DNA from: Clostridia bacterium
GTDB lineage: Bacteria; Bacillota; Clostridia; Oscillospirales; Acutalibacteraceae
Assembly: GCA_017618135.1 (NCBI GenBank)
Contig: JAFZUV010000001.1
Span: forward strand, 65,627 to 122,377
Direction of reading: 5' to 3'
DNA length: 56,751 nt
Positions within the stretch are counted from its first letter, which is position 1. Each line of letters begins with the position of its first letter. This document shows positions 44,524 through 52,926 of this stretch, one piece after another. Made by a program: the position numbers and the translations under genes. Below the pieces are notes generated by a model. It did no database searches. It had not been told where the DNA came from and saw only the letters and a list, made by a program, of their open reading frames with translations.

Positions 44524-46353
44524 ATGAACGAGGATACTTCCGCGCGCCTGAAAAGACTTAAAGCAAAAGCAAATGCTTTGCCTAAAACTCCCGGCGTTTA
44601 TATTATGCGTGACAAATCCGGTGAGATTATATATGTGGGCAAGGCAAAGGCGCTTAAAGCCCGGGTGACCCAATATTTCGGAAGCGGCAATCAGCATACC
44701 GAAAAAGTAAGCAGAATGGTATCGAATGTTGAAGATTTTGATTTTGTTTTATGTGACAGTGAGTTTGAAGCGCTCATTCTTGAAAACTCGCTTATTAAAC
44801 AAAATCAGCCAAAGTATAATATTCTTCTTAAGGACGATAAGGGCTACCATTATATAAGGATAACAGGTGACAGATGGCGCAAAATCACCACAAGTAAAGA
44901 TACATCTGACCGCCGCTCTTCATATATCGGTCCCTATTATTCGTCGCTTGTTGTAAAAGATACGGTTGACGAGGCAAACAAAATATTCCGTTTGCCTGAC
45001 TGCGGTCGTTCGTTTGACAAGCCTTCGAAGCCATGTCTTAATTTTCATATAGGCAGATGTTCTGCACCCTGTAAGGGTAAAATGACGCTTGCGGATTATA
45101 ACGAATCGGTTGACGAGGCAATATCGTTTATTAAAGGCGGCCTTGATACAAATACGGTAAAAGACTTGGAAAAAAGAATGCGGGAAGCGTCTGATAATCT
45201 TAATTTTGAATATGCCGCCAAGCTTCGCGACCGCATAAATGCTATAAAGAAACTGTCTGAGAAACAAAAGGTTGTTATGTGCGCTTATCCGTCACAGGAC
45301 GCTTTTGCGGTAGTATCAAGCGGTGATTTATGCTGTGCGGTAGTACTTATTTTCAGGAACAGCCGTCTCACCGATAAGCGTGTATTCTTTGTTGACGGAG
45401 AATACTCGAAAGATGAATTCTATGGTGAGTTTTTATACAGATACTACTCAGATGAGCAAGACCTGCCGCGTCGGATTCTGCTTGATTTTGATATAACCGA
45501 GCGTGAGCTTATCGGCAGTTGGCTTACTGAAAATTCGGGCAAGAAGATTGAAATATTGTGCCCTGAGCGCGGCGAACAAAAAGCAATCGTTGATATGTGC
45601 TCTCAGAACGCGGCTGAAAATTTAGCTTTGCGGCTTAATCGCACAGGTTCGCAAACGGCGGCGCTTTCTATGCTTAAAGAGCTTTTAAATTTAAAAGGCA
45701 CGCCCGAAATTATCGAGGCGTACGATATTTCCAATACCGCCGGCGGCGAAAATGTCGCCGGTATGGTGGTTTTCAAAGGCGGTAAGCCTGATAAGAAGCA
45801 TTATAAGCATTTTAAAATCAAAGGCTTCGCCGGGCAGGACGATTATCGCTCAATGGCTGAGGTTTTAGAAAGGCGTTTTATCGAATATGAAAAGGGGACG
45901 GACGAGGGCTTCAGCGTACTGCCTGACCTTATCTTGCTTGACGGTGCAGCGGGTCAGATATCTGCGGTCATACCGGTTATGGAGGCGCACAATATCAGTG
46001 TTCCGGTTTTCGGTATGGTAAAGGACTCAAAGCACAAAACCCGGGCTATAGCCACAACCGGCGAAGATATAGAAATCAAGGCAAATCGTGCGGTGTTCTC
46101 GTTTATCACCTCAATTCAGGATGAGGTGCATAGATTTTCAGTCAGCTATCATCGCAAAAAACGCAGTCAGAAAATGCTCGGTTCTTCACTTTTGGAAATA
46201 CCCGGCGTGGGTGAAAAAACGCTGAAGGCGCTTATAAAGCATTTTAAGACCGTTTCCGCTATAAAATCGGCAACAGAAGAAGAGCTTTCATCGGTAAAGG
46301 GAGTAAGCAAAGCCGCTGCACGTTCAATATACGGTTATTTTGACGATAAATAA
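44524..46353 (+). CDS. uvrC: Excinuclease ABC subunit C
   Basis: This 609-residue nuclease makes both incisions in nucleotide excision repair. It has an N-terminal GIY-YIG domain (PGVYIMRD and IIYVGKAKALKARV), a cysteine-containing middle (CLNFHIGRCSAPCKG) and a UVR motif. An RNase H-like endonuclease domain follows (EAYDISNTAGGENVAGM, LLDGAAGQ), with C-terminal helix-hairpin-helix motifs (IPGVGEKTLKALI). Full length. Confidence 0.97.
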   Translation: MNEDTSARLKRLKAKANALPKTPGVYIMRDKSGEIIYVGKAKALKARVTQYFGSGNQHTEKVSRMVSNVEDFDFVLCDSEFEALILENSLIKQNQPKYNILLKDDKGYHYIRITGDRWRKITTSKDTSDRRSSYIGPYYSSLVVKDTVDEANKIFRLPDCGRSFDKPSKPCLNFHIGRCSAPCKGKMTLADYNESVDEAISFIKGGLDTNTVKDLEKRMREASDNLNFEYAAKLRDRINAIKKLSEKQKVVMCAYPSQDAFAVVSSGDLCCAVVLIFRNSRLTDKRVFFVDGEYSKDEFYGEFLYRYYSDEQDLPRRILLDFDITERELIGSWLTENSGKKIEILCPERGEQKAIVDMCSQNAAENLALRLNRTGSQTAALSMLKELLNLKGTPEIIEAYDISNTAGGENVAGMVVFKGGKPDKKHYKHFKIKGFAGQDDYRSMAEVLERRFIEYEKGTDEGFSVLPDLILLDGAAGQISAVIPVMEAHNISVPVFGMVKDSKHKTRAIATTGEDIEIKANRAVFSFITSIQDEVHRFSVSYHRKKRSQKMLGSSLLEIPGVGEKTLKALIKHFKTVSAIKSATEEELSSVKGVSKAAARSIYGYFDDK

Positions 46354-46357
46354 GTTG

Positions 46358-46386
46358 TTGCCAAGAGAACAAAAAAATGTTAAAAT
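46358..46386 (+). promoter_or_regulatory. Sigma-A promoter for the cyclophilin gene
   Basis: TTGCCA, a 17-base spacer and TAAAAT lie between uvrC and the cyclophilin gene. The -10 abuts the alternative ATG at 46387, which argues for the later start at 46411. Confidence 0.6.
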
Positions 46387-46410
46387 ATGAAAAAGGATGT
46401 GAAAGCTTAT

Positions 46411-47010
46411 ATGTCTGCGTATCAACTTGAAAATGTAAAGTCGGGCGACACTGTCGCTCTGATACACACCAATATGGGGGACATTACGATTAAACTTTTT
46501 AAGGATAAGGCACCAAAAGCTTGTGAAAATTTTATTACTCATTCAAAAAACGGCTATTATAACGGTATAGTTTTTCACAGGGTAATAAAGGACTTTATGA
46601 TTCAGGGCGGCGATCCTACTGCTACGGGTATGGGCGGCGAGTCCATATGGGGCGGAAGCTTTGGGGATGAATTTGACCCCGAGCTTCATAATCTTCGCGG
46701 CGCCCTGTCTATGGCTAATGCCGGTCCGGGTACCAACGGCAGTCAGTTTTTTATTGTACAGGCAAAAACCGTTCCGGACAATATGATCTCCCAAATGGAA
46801 GAAATGGGCGGAAGAGGTTTTCCGGAAGATATCGTTGATGCATATCGCACTTTGGGCGGGACTCCGTGGCTTGATTTCCGCCATACGGTTTTCGGTCAGG
46901 TAACAGATGGTATGGATACAGTAGATAAAATTGCGGAAACTCCGGTAGGTGCCGGTGATAAGCCCGTCGATGATGTAATCATAGATTCTATTGATATAAA
47001 AGAATTATAA
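46411..47010 (+). CDS. Cyclophilin-type peptidyl-prolyl isomerase
   Basis: This protein of about 199 residues accelerates proline isomerisation during folding. Motifs are [15 protein letters not shown] (catalytic Arg region), [15 protein letters not shown] and [14 protein letters not shown]. It has no signal peptide, so it is cytoplasmic. The ATG at 46411 is eight bases after GGATGTGA, while the ATG at 46387 lies at the promoter -10. An insertion of about 25 residues between the two conserved blocks is usual for this PpiB group. Confidence 0.93.
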   Translation: MSAYQLENVKSGDTVALIHTNMGDITIKLFKDKAPKACENFITHSKNGYYNGIVFHRVIKDFMIQGGDPTATGMGGESIWGGSFGDEFDPELHNLRGALSMANAGPGTNGSQFFIVQAKTVPDNMISQMEEMGGRGFPEDIVDAYRTLGGTPWLDFRHTVFGQVTDGMDTVDKIAETPVGAGDKPVDDVIIDSIDIKEL

Positions 47011-47021
47011 GGAGTGCTTTT

Positions 47022-47900
47022 ATGAAAGGTATTATTCTTGCAGGCGGCAGCGGAACAAGACTTTATCCGCTTACAATGGTAACTTCAAAGCAATTATTGC
47101 CGGTTTACGATAAACCGATGATTTATTATCCGCTTTCAACTCTTATGAGAGCGGGCATAAGGGATATTCTTATTATTTCCACCCCCGTTGATTTGCCGAA
47201 TTTTGAGAGGTTGCTCGGTGACGGCTCGCGTTACGGCGTAAATCTTTCATACGCTGAGCAGCCTTCGCCCGACGGTCTTGCGCAAGCCTTCCTTATCGGT
47301 GAAAGCTTTATAGCAGGGGATAGCTGCGCTATGGTTCTCGGGGACAATATATTCTACGGAAGCGGACTTAAAGCGCATTTACGCACGGCGGCTGCAAGGG
47401 AATACGGCGCGACCGTTTTCGGTTATTATGTCGATGATCCTCAGCGTTTCGGTATTGTTGAGTTTGATAAGGACGGTAAGGCAATATCCATTGAGGAAAA
47501 GCCGGAGCACCCGAAATCGAATTATTGTGTTACAGGTCTTTATTTCTATGATAACCGCGTTGTAGATTTTGCAAAACAGATAAAACCGTCCGCCAGAGGT
47601 GAGTTGGAAATTACCGACCTTAACCGTATGTATCTTGAAGAAGGGTCCCTTAATGTTATAACATTAGGTCACGGTTACGCGTGGCTTGATACCGGAACTA
47701 TGGATGCGTTAAGCGAAGCCAGCGAATTTGTAAAGGTGGTCGAAAAAAGGCAGGGCATACAGATTTCCGCTGTTGAGGAAATAGCCTATGTTAACGGTTG
47801 GATAGATAAAGATAAGCTTATTGAATCCGCCGAGCGTTACGGCAAATCTCCCTATGGCGAACATCTGAAAAATGTTGCCGACGGTAAATTTATTTATTAG
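47022..47900 (+). CDS. rfbA: Glucose-1-phosphate thymidylyltransferase
   Basis: This 292-residue nucleotidyltransferase makes dTDP-glucose, the first step of dTDP-rhamnose synthesis. It has [12 protein letters not shown] (nucleotide site), [10 protein letters not shown], and [20 protein letters not shown]. Length fits RmlA. It lies 12 bases after the cyclophilin gene, apart from rfbDBC at 17-19.6 kb, so the pathway is split over two loci. A strong terminator follows. Confidence 0.96.
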   Translation: MKGIILAGGSGTRLYPLTMVTSKQLLPVYDKPMIYYPLSTLMRAGIRDILIISTPVDLPNFERLLGDGSRYGVNLSYAEQPSPDGLAQAFLIGESFIAGDSCAMVLGDNIFYGSGLKAHLRTAAAREYGATVFGYYVDDPQRFGIVEFDKDGKAISIEEKPEHPKSNYCVTGLYFYDNRVVDFAKQIKPSARGELEITDLNRMYLEEGSLNVITLGHGYAWLDTGTMDALSEASEFVKVVEKRQGIQISAVEEIAYVNGWIDKDKLIESAERYGKSPYGEHLKNVADGKFIY

Positions 47901-47910
47901 GACTACGGTA

Positions 47911-47940
47911 AAAACCCCGCCAAAAAGCCGGCGGGGTTTT
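47911..47940 (+). terminator. Terminator after rfbA
   Basis: AAAACCCCGCC pairs perfectly with GGCGGGGTTTT around an eight-base loop; T4 lies in the right arm. Confidence 0.9.
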
Positions 47941-48201
47941 GCTGTAGAAATTTTTGATATTTTTTTGTTGAAAACAGAGAAAAAAATTGTGGTTTTAATT
48001 TACATAATTCTTTATTCATTTTATTTTTGCATAAATGAGTATTACACTTTTTAACCGAGTTATCCACCGAGAAAAAGTCGAAAAATGGCGAAAACCGAAC
48101 TTCTTACCTGCAAAAGTGTTGATTACACGGTGGATAAGTTGAATAACTTTTAAGGTTAATTAAGTTTACATAATCACAAAAAATGCATTTTTTGTGCGTA
48201 T
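47941..48201. other. AT-rich intergenic region with DnaA-box-like pair
   Basis: No gene is seen here. Two copies of TTATCCACC, one per strand (48060-48068 and 48129-48137), match the DnaA-box consensus TTATNCACA at eight of nine positions. Runs of A and T fill the left part. A direct repeat TTTACATAAT occurs at 47999 and 48164. A 22-base perfect palindrome (48175-48196) lies at the right end, where it can act as terminator for the minus-strand small-gene cluster. Confidence 0.55.
48175..48196 (-). terminator. Perfect 22-base palindrome, likely terminator
   Basis: CACAAAAAATG and CATTTTTTGTG are exact reverse complements with no spacer. It lies just past the stop of the minus-strand cluster. 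Because the stem is AT-rich and lacks a GC core, its strength as a terminator is uncertain. Confidence 0.5.
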
Positions 48202-48507
48202 TTATAAAAGTATGTATAGCAGGGCCATAAGCAGCAATTTATCAGAGCGTTCTGATATTAAAATCAGCGCAAGACCTAAAATAAGTGATATATCCGGGTC
48301 GGAGTCCAATCCCTTCAAGAACGGTATATTAAATCGGGGCGGAAACGGGGAGCCCGTCGCGGCGTTTTGTTCCTTTCTCTCCCCTTTTTGAAGGTTTAAA
48401 TCGGTCCGGGCGTTTTGTTTGTATCTTGCGCGCGCATTCATTTCTTTCATTCGTTCTATCGCCCGCTGCTTTTCAGTGTTAAAACCTCCGCTTGAGGCTT
48501 CGTTCAT
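48202..48507 (-). CDS. Unknown 101-residue protein with hydrophobic tail
   Basis: I do not recognise a family. The first 50 residues are charged and helical (TEKQRAIERMKEMNARARYK), the middle is Pro/Phe-rich, and the last 30 are strongly hydrophobic (ISLILGLALILISE and KLLLMALLYILL), so it is probably tail-anchored in the membrane. It is the last of three closely spaced minus-strand genes, six bases after the previous one, suggesting one operon and a shared function. Confidence 0.7.
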   Translation of the reverse strand: MNEASSGGFNTEKQRAIERMKEMNARARYKQNARTDLNLQKGERKEQNAATGSPFPPRFNIPFLKGLDSDPDISLILGLALILISERSDKLLLMALLYILL

Positions 48508-48513
48508 AATGTA

Positions 48514-48870
48514 TCACCCAAAATTAAGTATCCCTGCTTCTTTCAGAAGCGGCAGGGCTTCTATTAGCTTTAAAAGCTTGACGGCGGAATCTACCTTTTC
48601 TCTTCGTAGAGGGCTTAAGTGGGGCTTTAGTGCTAACAGCAGTTTTGTGCGGTTATCGTTCTCCTTTTTTTGCAATTTACCGACTATGCCCATTATTTTT
48701 CCGATGTCGGCGCTGTCAAAAAACGAAGGATTATCACTGTTTTCGTGTTGTTCATTGCCGTTTTCGCCACTGCTTTCATCGCCCAAAAGGCTTTCCGCCA
48801 TCATTCGTACTTGCTTCATACTTTCAGGATCATTGAGTATTTCTTCAAGCTTAAGGTTCAGATCATCCAT
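48514..48870 (-). CDS. Unknown 118-residue acidic/helical protein
   Basis: The N-terminus NLKLEEILNDPESMKQVRMM resembles short conserved helical proteins of Clostridia of unknown function. A low-complexity Ser/Gly/Glu/Asn linker follows. Then comes a helical C-terminal half with repeated Leu/Lys patterns (LALKPHLSPLRREKVDSAVK). No signal peptide or membrane segment is evident. It overlaps the preceding gene (48863-49117) by eight bases. Confidence 0.75.
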   Translation of the reverse strand: MDDLNLKLEEILNDPESMKQVRMMAESLLGDESSGENGNEQHENSDNPSFFDSADIGKIMGIVGKLQKKENDNRTKLLLALKPHLSPLRREKVDSAVKLLKLIEALPLLKEAGILNFG

Positions 48871-49117
48871 TATTTGTTCCGCCCGATAGCTTTTTAATTA
48901 TTTCCTTTGCCTGCTTTGAGGCAAGTATTTCCCGTGCTTTCTTTTTATCGCTCAGCGCCGCCTTAAGGCTGTTTTTATCCTGTTGGCTTAAATTGCTTAC
49001 AAGATCGGATATGTCGCCGTTTTGCGCTCGCTCAATGGCGCTTTTATTGATTTTTTCGTTTCCGTTTAAAATGGCGTTAAAAAGCTTTTGTTTATCAATA
49101 TTCGTGTTATTACTCAA
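48863..49117 (-). CDS. Unknown 84-residue charged protein
   Basis: This is a small Lys/Asn/Asp-rich, helix-forming protein (KLFNAILNGNEKINKSAIER) with no membrane segment. The start is TTG with GGGGATGA upstream on the minus strand. It heads the three-gene unit and is divergent from the phosphoesterase gene. Function unknown. Confidence 0.7.
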   Translation of the reverse strand: MSNNTNIDKQKLFNAILNGNEKINKSAIERAQNGDISDLVSNLSQQDKNSLKAALSDKKKAREILASKQAKEIIKKLSGGTNNG

Positions 49118-49174
49118 ATTATCATCCCCAAAGTGTTTTGTTACTATTATATGTATGAATTCTAAGAGGTGTTT

Positions 49175-49648
49175 ATGAGATTAGTTGCGATTTCCGATAC
49201 CCACGGCAGGTCCTCAATTATTGGCCGTATATTAAGTCGTGAAGCTGAGGCTGACGAAGTGTTTTTCTTAGGCGATGTGGTAAGTGACATTTATGATATA
49301 ATGCCGCGCTTTCCGAATAAAAATTTTCATATTGTGCGCGGAAACTGCGATTACTTTTCCGATAGTCCGCTTTTTGATATTGTGGAATATAAGTACGCTA
49401 CGGTATATTTCACCCACGGTCATAAATTTTCGGTAAAATCCGGCACAAACGGTATTTTGGAGGCGGCGAAAGGCGTTGGCGCGAATATTGTCTTTTACGG
49501 GCACACGCATATACCGTCAATAGAGTATAAGGACGGCATATATTTAATAAACAGCGGATCGCCGGCTATGCCCCGAAACGGCTCGCCCTGTTATGCGGTT
49601 GTCGATATAAACGAAAGCGGTATTTTGCCCACAATAAAGTGTGTATAA
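49175..49648 (+). CDS. YfcE-type metallophosphoesterase
   Basis: This phosphoesterase of about 157 residues has the metal motifs AISDTHGR, FFLGDVVSD, VRGNCD, FTHGHKF and YGHTHIPS, plus NSGSPAMPR. This matches the YfcE/MJ0936 group, manganese-dependent enzymes with in vitro phosphodiesterase activity. The ATG at 49175 with AAGAGG upstream is preferred over the GTG at 49169. The natural substrate is unknown. Confidence 0.9.
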   Translation: MRLVAISDTHGRSSIIGRILSREAEADEVFFLGDVVSDIYDIMPRFPNKNFHIVRGNCDYFSDSPLFDIVEYKYATVYFTHGHKFSVKSGTNGILEAAKGVGANIVFYGHTHIPSIEYKDGIYLINSGSPAMPRNGSPCYAVVDINESGILPTIKCV

Positions 49649-49652
49649 AAGC

Positions 49653-49681
49653 TTGACAGATAGCTTATGTAGTGGTAATAT
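49653..49681 (+). promoter_or_regulatory. Strong sigma-A promoter for rny
   Basis: A perfect TTGACA, a 17-base spacer and TAATAT lie just after the phosphoesterase stop. Transcription would begin near 49688, giving a leader of about 150 bases before rny. Confidence 0.82.
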
Positions 49682-49687
49682 TACTTA

Positions 49688-49840
49688 GATGAGTTAGTCT
49701 TGTTTTTTGGTCTGATAAGGCGGTACCTTATTAGACTTGAGAAAAACTTCTGTCGCGGGGAAAACAGCGGTCCCCGGCGGATATTTATATATTGATACTT
49801 ATTCCGCAAAACCGCTTTGATTATATAAGGAGGGAATAAA
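49688..49840 (+). promoter_or_regulatory. Structured 5' leader of rny
   Basis: The leader contains GTCTGATAAGG/CCTTATTAGAC (49710-49736, 11 bp with one G-T pair, five-base loop). A second hairpin, CGGGGA/TCCCCG, lies at 49756-49776. Neither is followed by a T run, so they are not simple terminators. I do not recognise a known riboswitch. A role in feedback control of RNase Y or transcript stability is possible but is inference. Confidence 0.5.
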
Positions 49841-51397
49841 ATGCCACCTAAAATGTTGGAGTTTTTGATTTTCGGCGCTGTTTGTTTAGTGCTTGCCATA
49901 ATCGGTTTCTTTTTAGGCTCTGCTTTCCGCCGTCGTTCCGCGGAGAAAATGATAGGCTCCGCTGAGGAAGAAGCCAAGCGTATTTTAAATGACGCAATGA
50001 AAACCGCCGAAACCAGGAAAAAAGAAACTTTGCTTGAAGCAAAGGATGAGATTCATCAGCTGCGCCAGGATACCGAGCGCGATTTGCGTGAAAGAAGATC
50101 TGAGGTGCAACGGCAGGAACACAGAATTCAGCAAAAAGAAGAAAGCCTTGATAGAAAAGCTGATAATATTGAGGCAAAAGAGGAAAAATTAGCTCAAAGA
50201 GCAAAGGAGATTGACGCAAAGCTTGAAGAATGCGAGCAGATAAAGCGCGGTCAGCTTGAAATGCTTGAAAAAATATCAGGTCTCTCAAAAGAGCAGGCTA
50301 AAGCGCAGTTGCTCAATATGCTCGAAGGCGATCTGACTCACGAAAAGGCTGTTCGCATAATGGAGTATGAGCGCCAGATCAAAGATGATTCCGATAAGCT
50401 CGCGCGAGAGGTTTTAAGCCGCGCTATCCAGCGTTGCGCCGCGGATCATTCCTCAGAAATCACCGTATCGGTAGTACCGCTGCCAAACGATGAAATGAAG
50501 GGTAGAATAATCGGGCGTGAAGGCAGAAATATCCGTGCCATTGAGAATGCTACCGGAGTTGATCTTATAATTGACGATACCCCTGAGGCTATCACCGTAT
50601 CGAGCTTTGAGCCTATTCGCCGTGAAATTGCAAGGCGTACGCTTGAAAAGCTTATATCCGACGGAAGAATTCATCCTGCAAGAATAGAAGAGTCTGTTTC
50701 CAAAGCCACCGCCGAGGTTGAAGCGGTGATAAAGCAGGAGGGCGAACGCGCAATGATTGAATCGGGCGTGCACAATCTGCACCCCGAGCTTATCAAGCTG
50801 CTCGGTCGTCTTCATTACCGCACAAGCTACGGTCAGAATGTACTGAACCATTCGCTTGAGGTTTGCCATATATCGGGTCTCCTTGCCGCAGAGCTTGGTG
50901 CAGATGTGACGCTCGCTAAACGCGCGGGTCTTTTGCACGATATAGGCAAGGCAATTGACCATGAGCAGGAAGGTTCGCATATTCAGCTCGGTGTTGAGGC
51001 GGCTAAAAAGTATAAGGAAAGCGAAGCGGTTATCCACGCCATTCACGCGCATCATGGCGATATTGAGGCTAAAACCGTAATTGCCTGCATAGTCCAGGCG
51101 GCTGACGCTATTTCCGCTGCCCGTCCCGGGGCAAGGCGTGAAAATATTGAAAACTATATTAAGCGTCTTGAAAAGCTTGAAGAAATCGCAAATTCCTTTA
51201 AGGGCGTTGAAGGCTCTTATGCCATCCAGGCGGGCAGAGAAGTAAGGATACTTGTTAAACCCGAGGTTATCAGTGATGACCAAATGGTAATAATGGCGCA
51301 TGATATTGCCCAGAAAATCGAGAATGAGCTTGAGTATCCGGGGCAAATTAAGGTTAATGTTATAAGAGAAAACCGCGCCGCGGATTATGCGAAATAA
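49841..51397 (+). CDS. rny: Ribonuclease Y
   Basis: This 518-residue endoribonuclease starts bulk mRNA decay in many Bacillota. It has an N-terminal membrane helix (about 6-24) and a long coiled coil (about 35-200). A KH domain ([20 protein letters not shown]) and an HD domain ([12 protein letters not shown]) follow, with a normal C-terminus. AAGGAGGG precedes the ATG. RicT, which directs RNase Y in Bacillus, is encoded at 10.9 kb. Confidence 0.97.
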   Translation: MPPKMLEFLIFGAVCLVLAIIGFFLGSAFRRRSAEKMIGSAEEEAKRILNDAMKTAETRKKETLLEAKDEIHQLRQDTERDLRERRSEVQRQEHRIQQKEESLDRKADNIEAKEEKLAQRAKEIDAKLEECEQIKRGQLEMLEKISGLSKEQAKAQLLNMLEGDLTHEKAVRIMEYERQIKDDSDKLAREVLSRAIQRCAADHSSEITVSVVPLPNDEMKGRIIGREGRNIRAIENATGVDLIIDDTPEAITVSSFEPIRREIARRTLEKLISDGRIHPARIEESVSKATAEVEAVIKQEGERAMIESGVHNLHPELIKLLGRLHYRTSYGQNVLNHSLEVCHISGLLAAELGADVTLAKRAGLLHDIGKAIDHEQEGSHIQLGVEAAKKYKESEAVIHAIHAHHGDIEAKTVIACIVQAADAISAARPGARRENIENYIKRLEKLEEIANSFKGVEGSYAIQAGREVRILVKPEVISDDQMVIMAHDIAQKIENELEYPGQIKVNVIRENRAADYAK

Positions 51398-51414
51398 TAT
51401 TTCATAATAAAAAC

Positions 51415-51451
51415 AGCACCTGTCGGAATTCTCCGTCAGGTGCTATTCTTT
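51415..51451 (+). terminator. Terminator after rny
   Basis: AGCACCTG pairs with CAGGTGCT, with a T-T mismatch and then CGG/CCG inside. ATTCTTTT follows. It overlaps the end of the convergent small HTH gene. Confidence 0.75.
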
Positions 51452-51643
51452 TACAAATTCAATTATATCTTCAACCCTGCAATCAAGCGTGTAACAAAGC
51501 GCGTCAAGCGTTTTTGTGCTTATTGCCTCGCCTTTTTTTATTCTGTGTATCGTATTTGCCGAAAAACCCTGTTTGAATATGAGATTATACTCGGTAATTC
51601 CTCTTTTAAACAGCGTCTCGTAAAACGGCGCGTAACTAATCAT
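51443..51643 (-). CDS. Small XRE/Cro-type HTH protein
   Basis: This 66-residue protein is little more than a helix-turn-helix domain: FKQGFSANTIHRIKKGEAIS is the turn and recognition helix, and LDALCYTLDCRVEDIIEF the closing helices, as in YozG-like regulators. The ATG at 51643 follows GGTGAT; the frame opens at 51655. It is divergent from the LRR surface-protein gene across about 100 bases, so it may control that gene or itself. Confidence 0.85.
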   Translation of the reverse strand: MISYAPFYETLFKRGITEYNLIFKQGFSANTIHRIKKGEAISTKTLDALCYTLDCRVEDIIEFVKE

Positions 51644-51691
51644 TATTATCACCATTTTTTCGCTTTTTTTAATTCTAACATACTTAACCTC

Positions 51692-51720
51692 TTGACAACA
51701 CTCAATATATTGACTATAAT
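51692..51720 (+). promoter_or_regulatory. Consensus sigma-A promoter for the LRR gene
   Basis: TTGACA, exactly 17 bases and TATAAT form a full consensus. Only a 20-base leader separates the expected start from the ribosome site. An exact promoter suggests either high expression or regulation by a repressor, such as the divergent HTH protein. Confidence 0.88.
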
Positions 51721-51748
51721 TGTAATATCTTTTTAGGGAGGTATTAAA

Positions 51749-52585
51749 ATGAGGAACAAAAAATCAAAAATTATGGCGATAGCGCTTGTCACCGCATTAC
51801 TCTTGGCAATTATTCCGGTAGGCATATTTACAGTCAGTGCCGGTCCGGCAACTTACGGCGATTTCGGTTACTACTATAATTATGAAGGCGAAAGAAGAAA
51901 TGGCGTGGAAATAGGTTATTATCACGGTGACGGGGGAGAGGTAATTATTCCCGACAAGATAGAGGATTATCCCGTAAAAACAATAGGTTATGCCTTTATG
52001 GGCAACAAAAAAATCACCGGTGTAAAAATACCTGACGGTGTTACCAATATAGTTTACGGGGCGTTCATTGGATGCTCTGGGCTTGAAAAGGTTGAATTAC
52101 CGAGCAAAATAAAATCCATAGAAGAAAATACATTTATGGGTTGTGAAAGCCTTACCGAGATTAAAATACCCGAGGGCGTAACCACAATAAGCGCCGGAGC
52201 CTTTTCGATGTGTTCAAAGCTGGCGTCTGTCAGCCTGCCGGCAAGCATTAAAGAGATTGCTGTTAATGCTTTTGACGGTTGTGACGCGCTCACGGAGGTA
52301 ACATACGCCGGAACAGAGGAGCAAAAAAAGGCTATCAAAATTGCCGACAGTAATAACAGCCTGCTCTCCGCCAAATGGAGTTATAATAAAAATGAAGCAA
52401 AAGGCTCGGGCGAAAATAATACAGCGGCGGCTTCAAATGCGGTTAATTCCGAAAACGCCGGTAAAAAATCGCCTCCGATGAACGATGCTGAAACCGGAAC
52501 CGTTTCAGCCGCGCTTATGGCTGTTATGGGTGTGAGCGTATTTGCAGGTTCCGTATACCGTAAAAAGAAAACGGGAAATATTTAG
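51749..52585 (+). CDS. BspA-like LRR surface protein with SPPMND sorting-like end
   Basis: This 278-residue protein has a signal peptide (about 1-31, ending near TVSAG). About four or five LRR_5 units of the BspA type follow (IPDGVTNIVYGAFIGCSGLE, then LPSKIKSIEENTFMGCESL and IPEGVTTISAGAFSMCSKLA in similar phase). After a Ser/Asn/Ala linker comes SPPMND (from 241), a membrane helix and the basic tail RKKKTGNI. It is probably displayed on the cell surface. The C-terminal signal parallels that of the 19.9-kb surface protein. GGGAGG precedes the ATG. Confidence 0.85.
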   Translation: MRNKKSKIMAIALVTALLLAIIPVGIFTVSAGPATYGDFGYYYNYEGERRNGVEIGYYHGDGGEVIIPDKIEDYPVKTIGYAFMGNKKITGVKIPDGVTNIVYGAFIGCSGLEKVELPSKIKSIEENTFMGCESLTEIKIPEGVTTISAGAFSMCSKLASVSLPASIKEIAVNAFDGCDALTEVTYAGTEEQKKAIKIADSNNSLLSAKWSYNKNEAKGSGENNTAAASNAVNSENAGKKSPPMNDAETGTVSAALMAVMGVSVFAGSVYRKKKTGNI

Positions 52586-52592
52586 AACATAC

Positions 52593-52626
52593 AAAATTCG
52601 TACGGGACTTCCCCGTACGAATTTTT
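52593..52626. terminator. Bidirectional terminator after the LRR gene
   Basis: AAAATTCGTACGGG pairs with CCCGTACGAATTTT around a five-base loop: a perfect 14-bp stem with A and T flanks. It serves the LRR gene and the convergent 63-residue gene. Confidence 0.9.
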
Positions 52627-52816
52627 ACTGACGCTTCTTTTTGATTTCTTCCTGCCTTGGCAGACCTTGCGAAATGGCGGGAAAGAGATTTTTCGTATCG
52701 GCGGTAGGTTGAATATTATAGGTTCCGTATTTGTTTACTGTATCCTCCGCGTCATAGGCGTCTCCAAGCGGCTGTTTTACGGAGGATATTCTTTTATCCT
52801 CGTTATGCTTTTTCAT
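52625..52816 (-). CDS. Unknown 63-residue charged protein
   Basis: I cannot assign a family. The protein is hydrophilic, with KQPLGDAYDAEDTVNKYG and TYNIQPTADTKNLFPAISQG in the middle and a basic C-terminus (EEIKKKRQ). The composition is unlike a shadow frame, and the middle reads like a conserved motif. The ATG at 52816 is chosen over the earlier start at 52825. It lies alone between the LRR gene and serS, on the opposite strand. Confidence 0.6.
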   Translation of the reverse strand: MKKHNEDKRISSVKQPLGDAYDAEDTVNKYGTYNIQPTADTKNLFPAISQGLPRQEEIKKKRQ

Positions 52817-52863
52817 TTGTATCACCCGTAATTATTTTGTTCAAAAAAGGCGATTTAATACCC

Positions 52864-52892
52864 TTGATATTGATATTTATGTATGGTATAAT
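52864..52892 (+). promoter_or_regulatory. Sigma-A promoter for serS
   Basis: TTGATA, a 17-base spacer and TATAAT end 34 bases before the GTG of serS. The leader is too short for a T-box riboswitch. Confidence 0.72.
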
Positions 52893-52926
52893 ATAATGAA
52901 ATTTTATATCAAAGAGGACGATTACA

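Noticed and set aside
50453-51346. Long open frame (297 codons) antisense to rny
   Set aside because: It lies wholly within rny, has no ribosome site or recognisable domain, and the rny frame is clearly conserved. It is a shadow of codon bias.
52893-52926. T-box leader before serS
   Set aside because: The predicted transcript starts only about 30 bases before the start codon, so no T-box fits. hisS and trpS also lack one.
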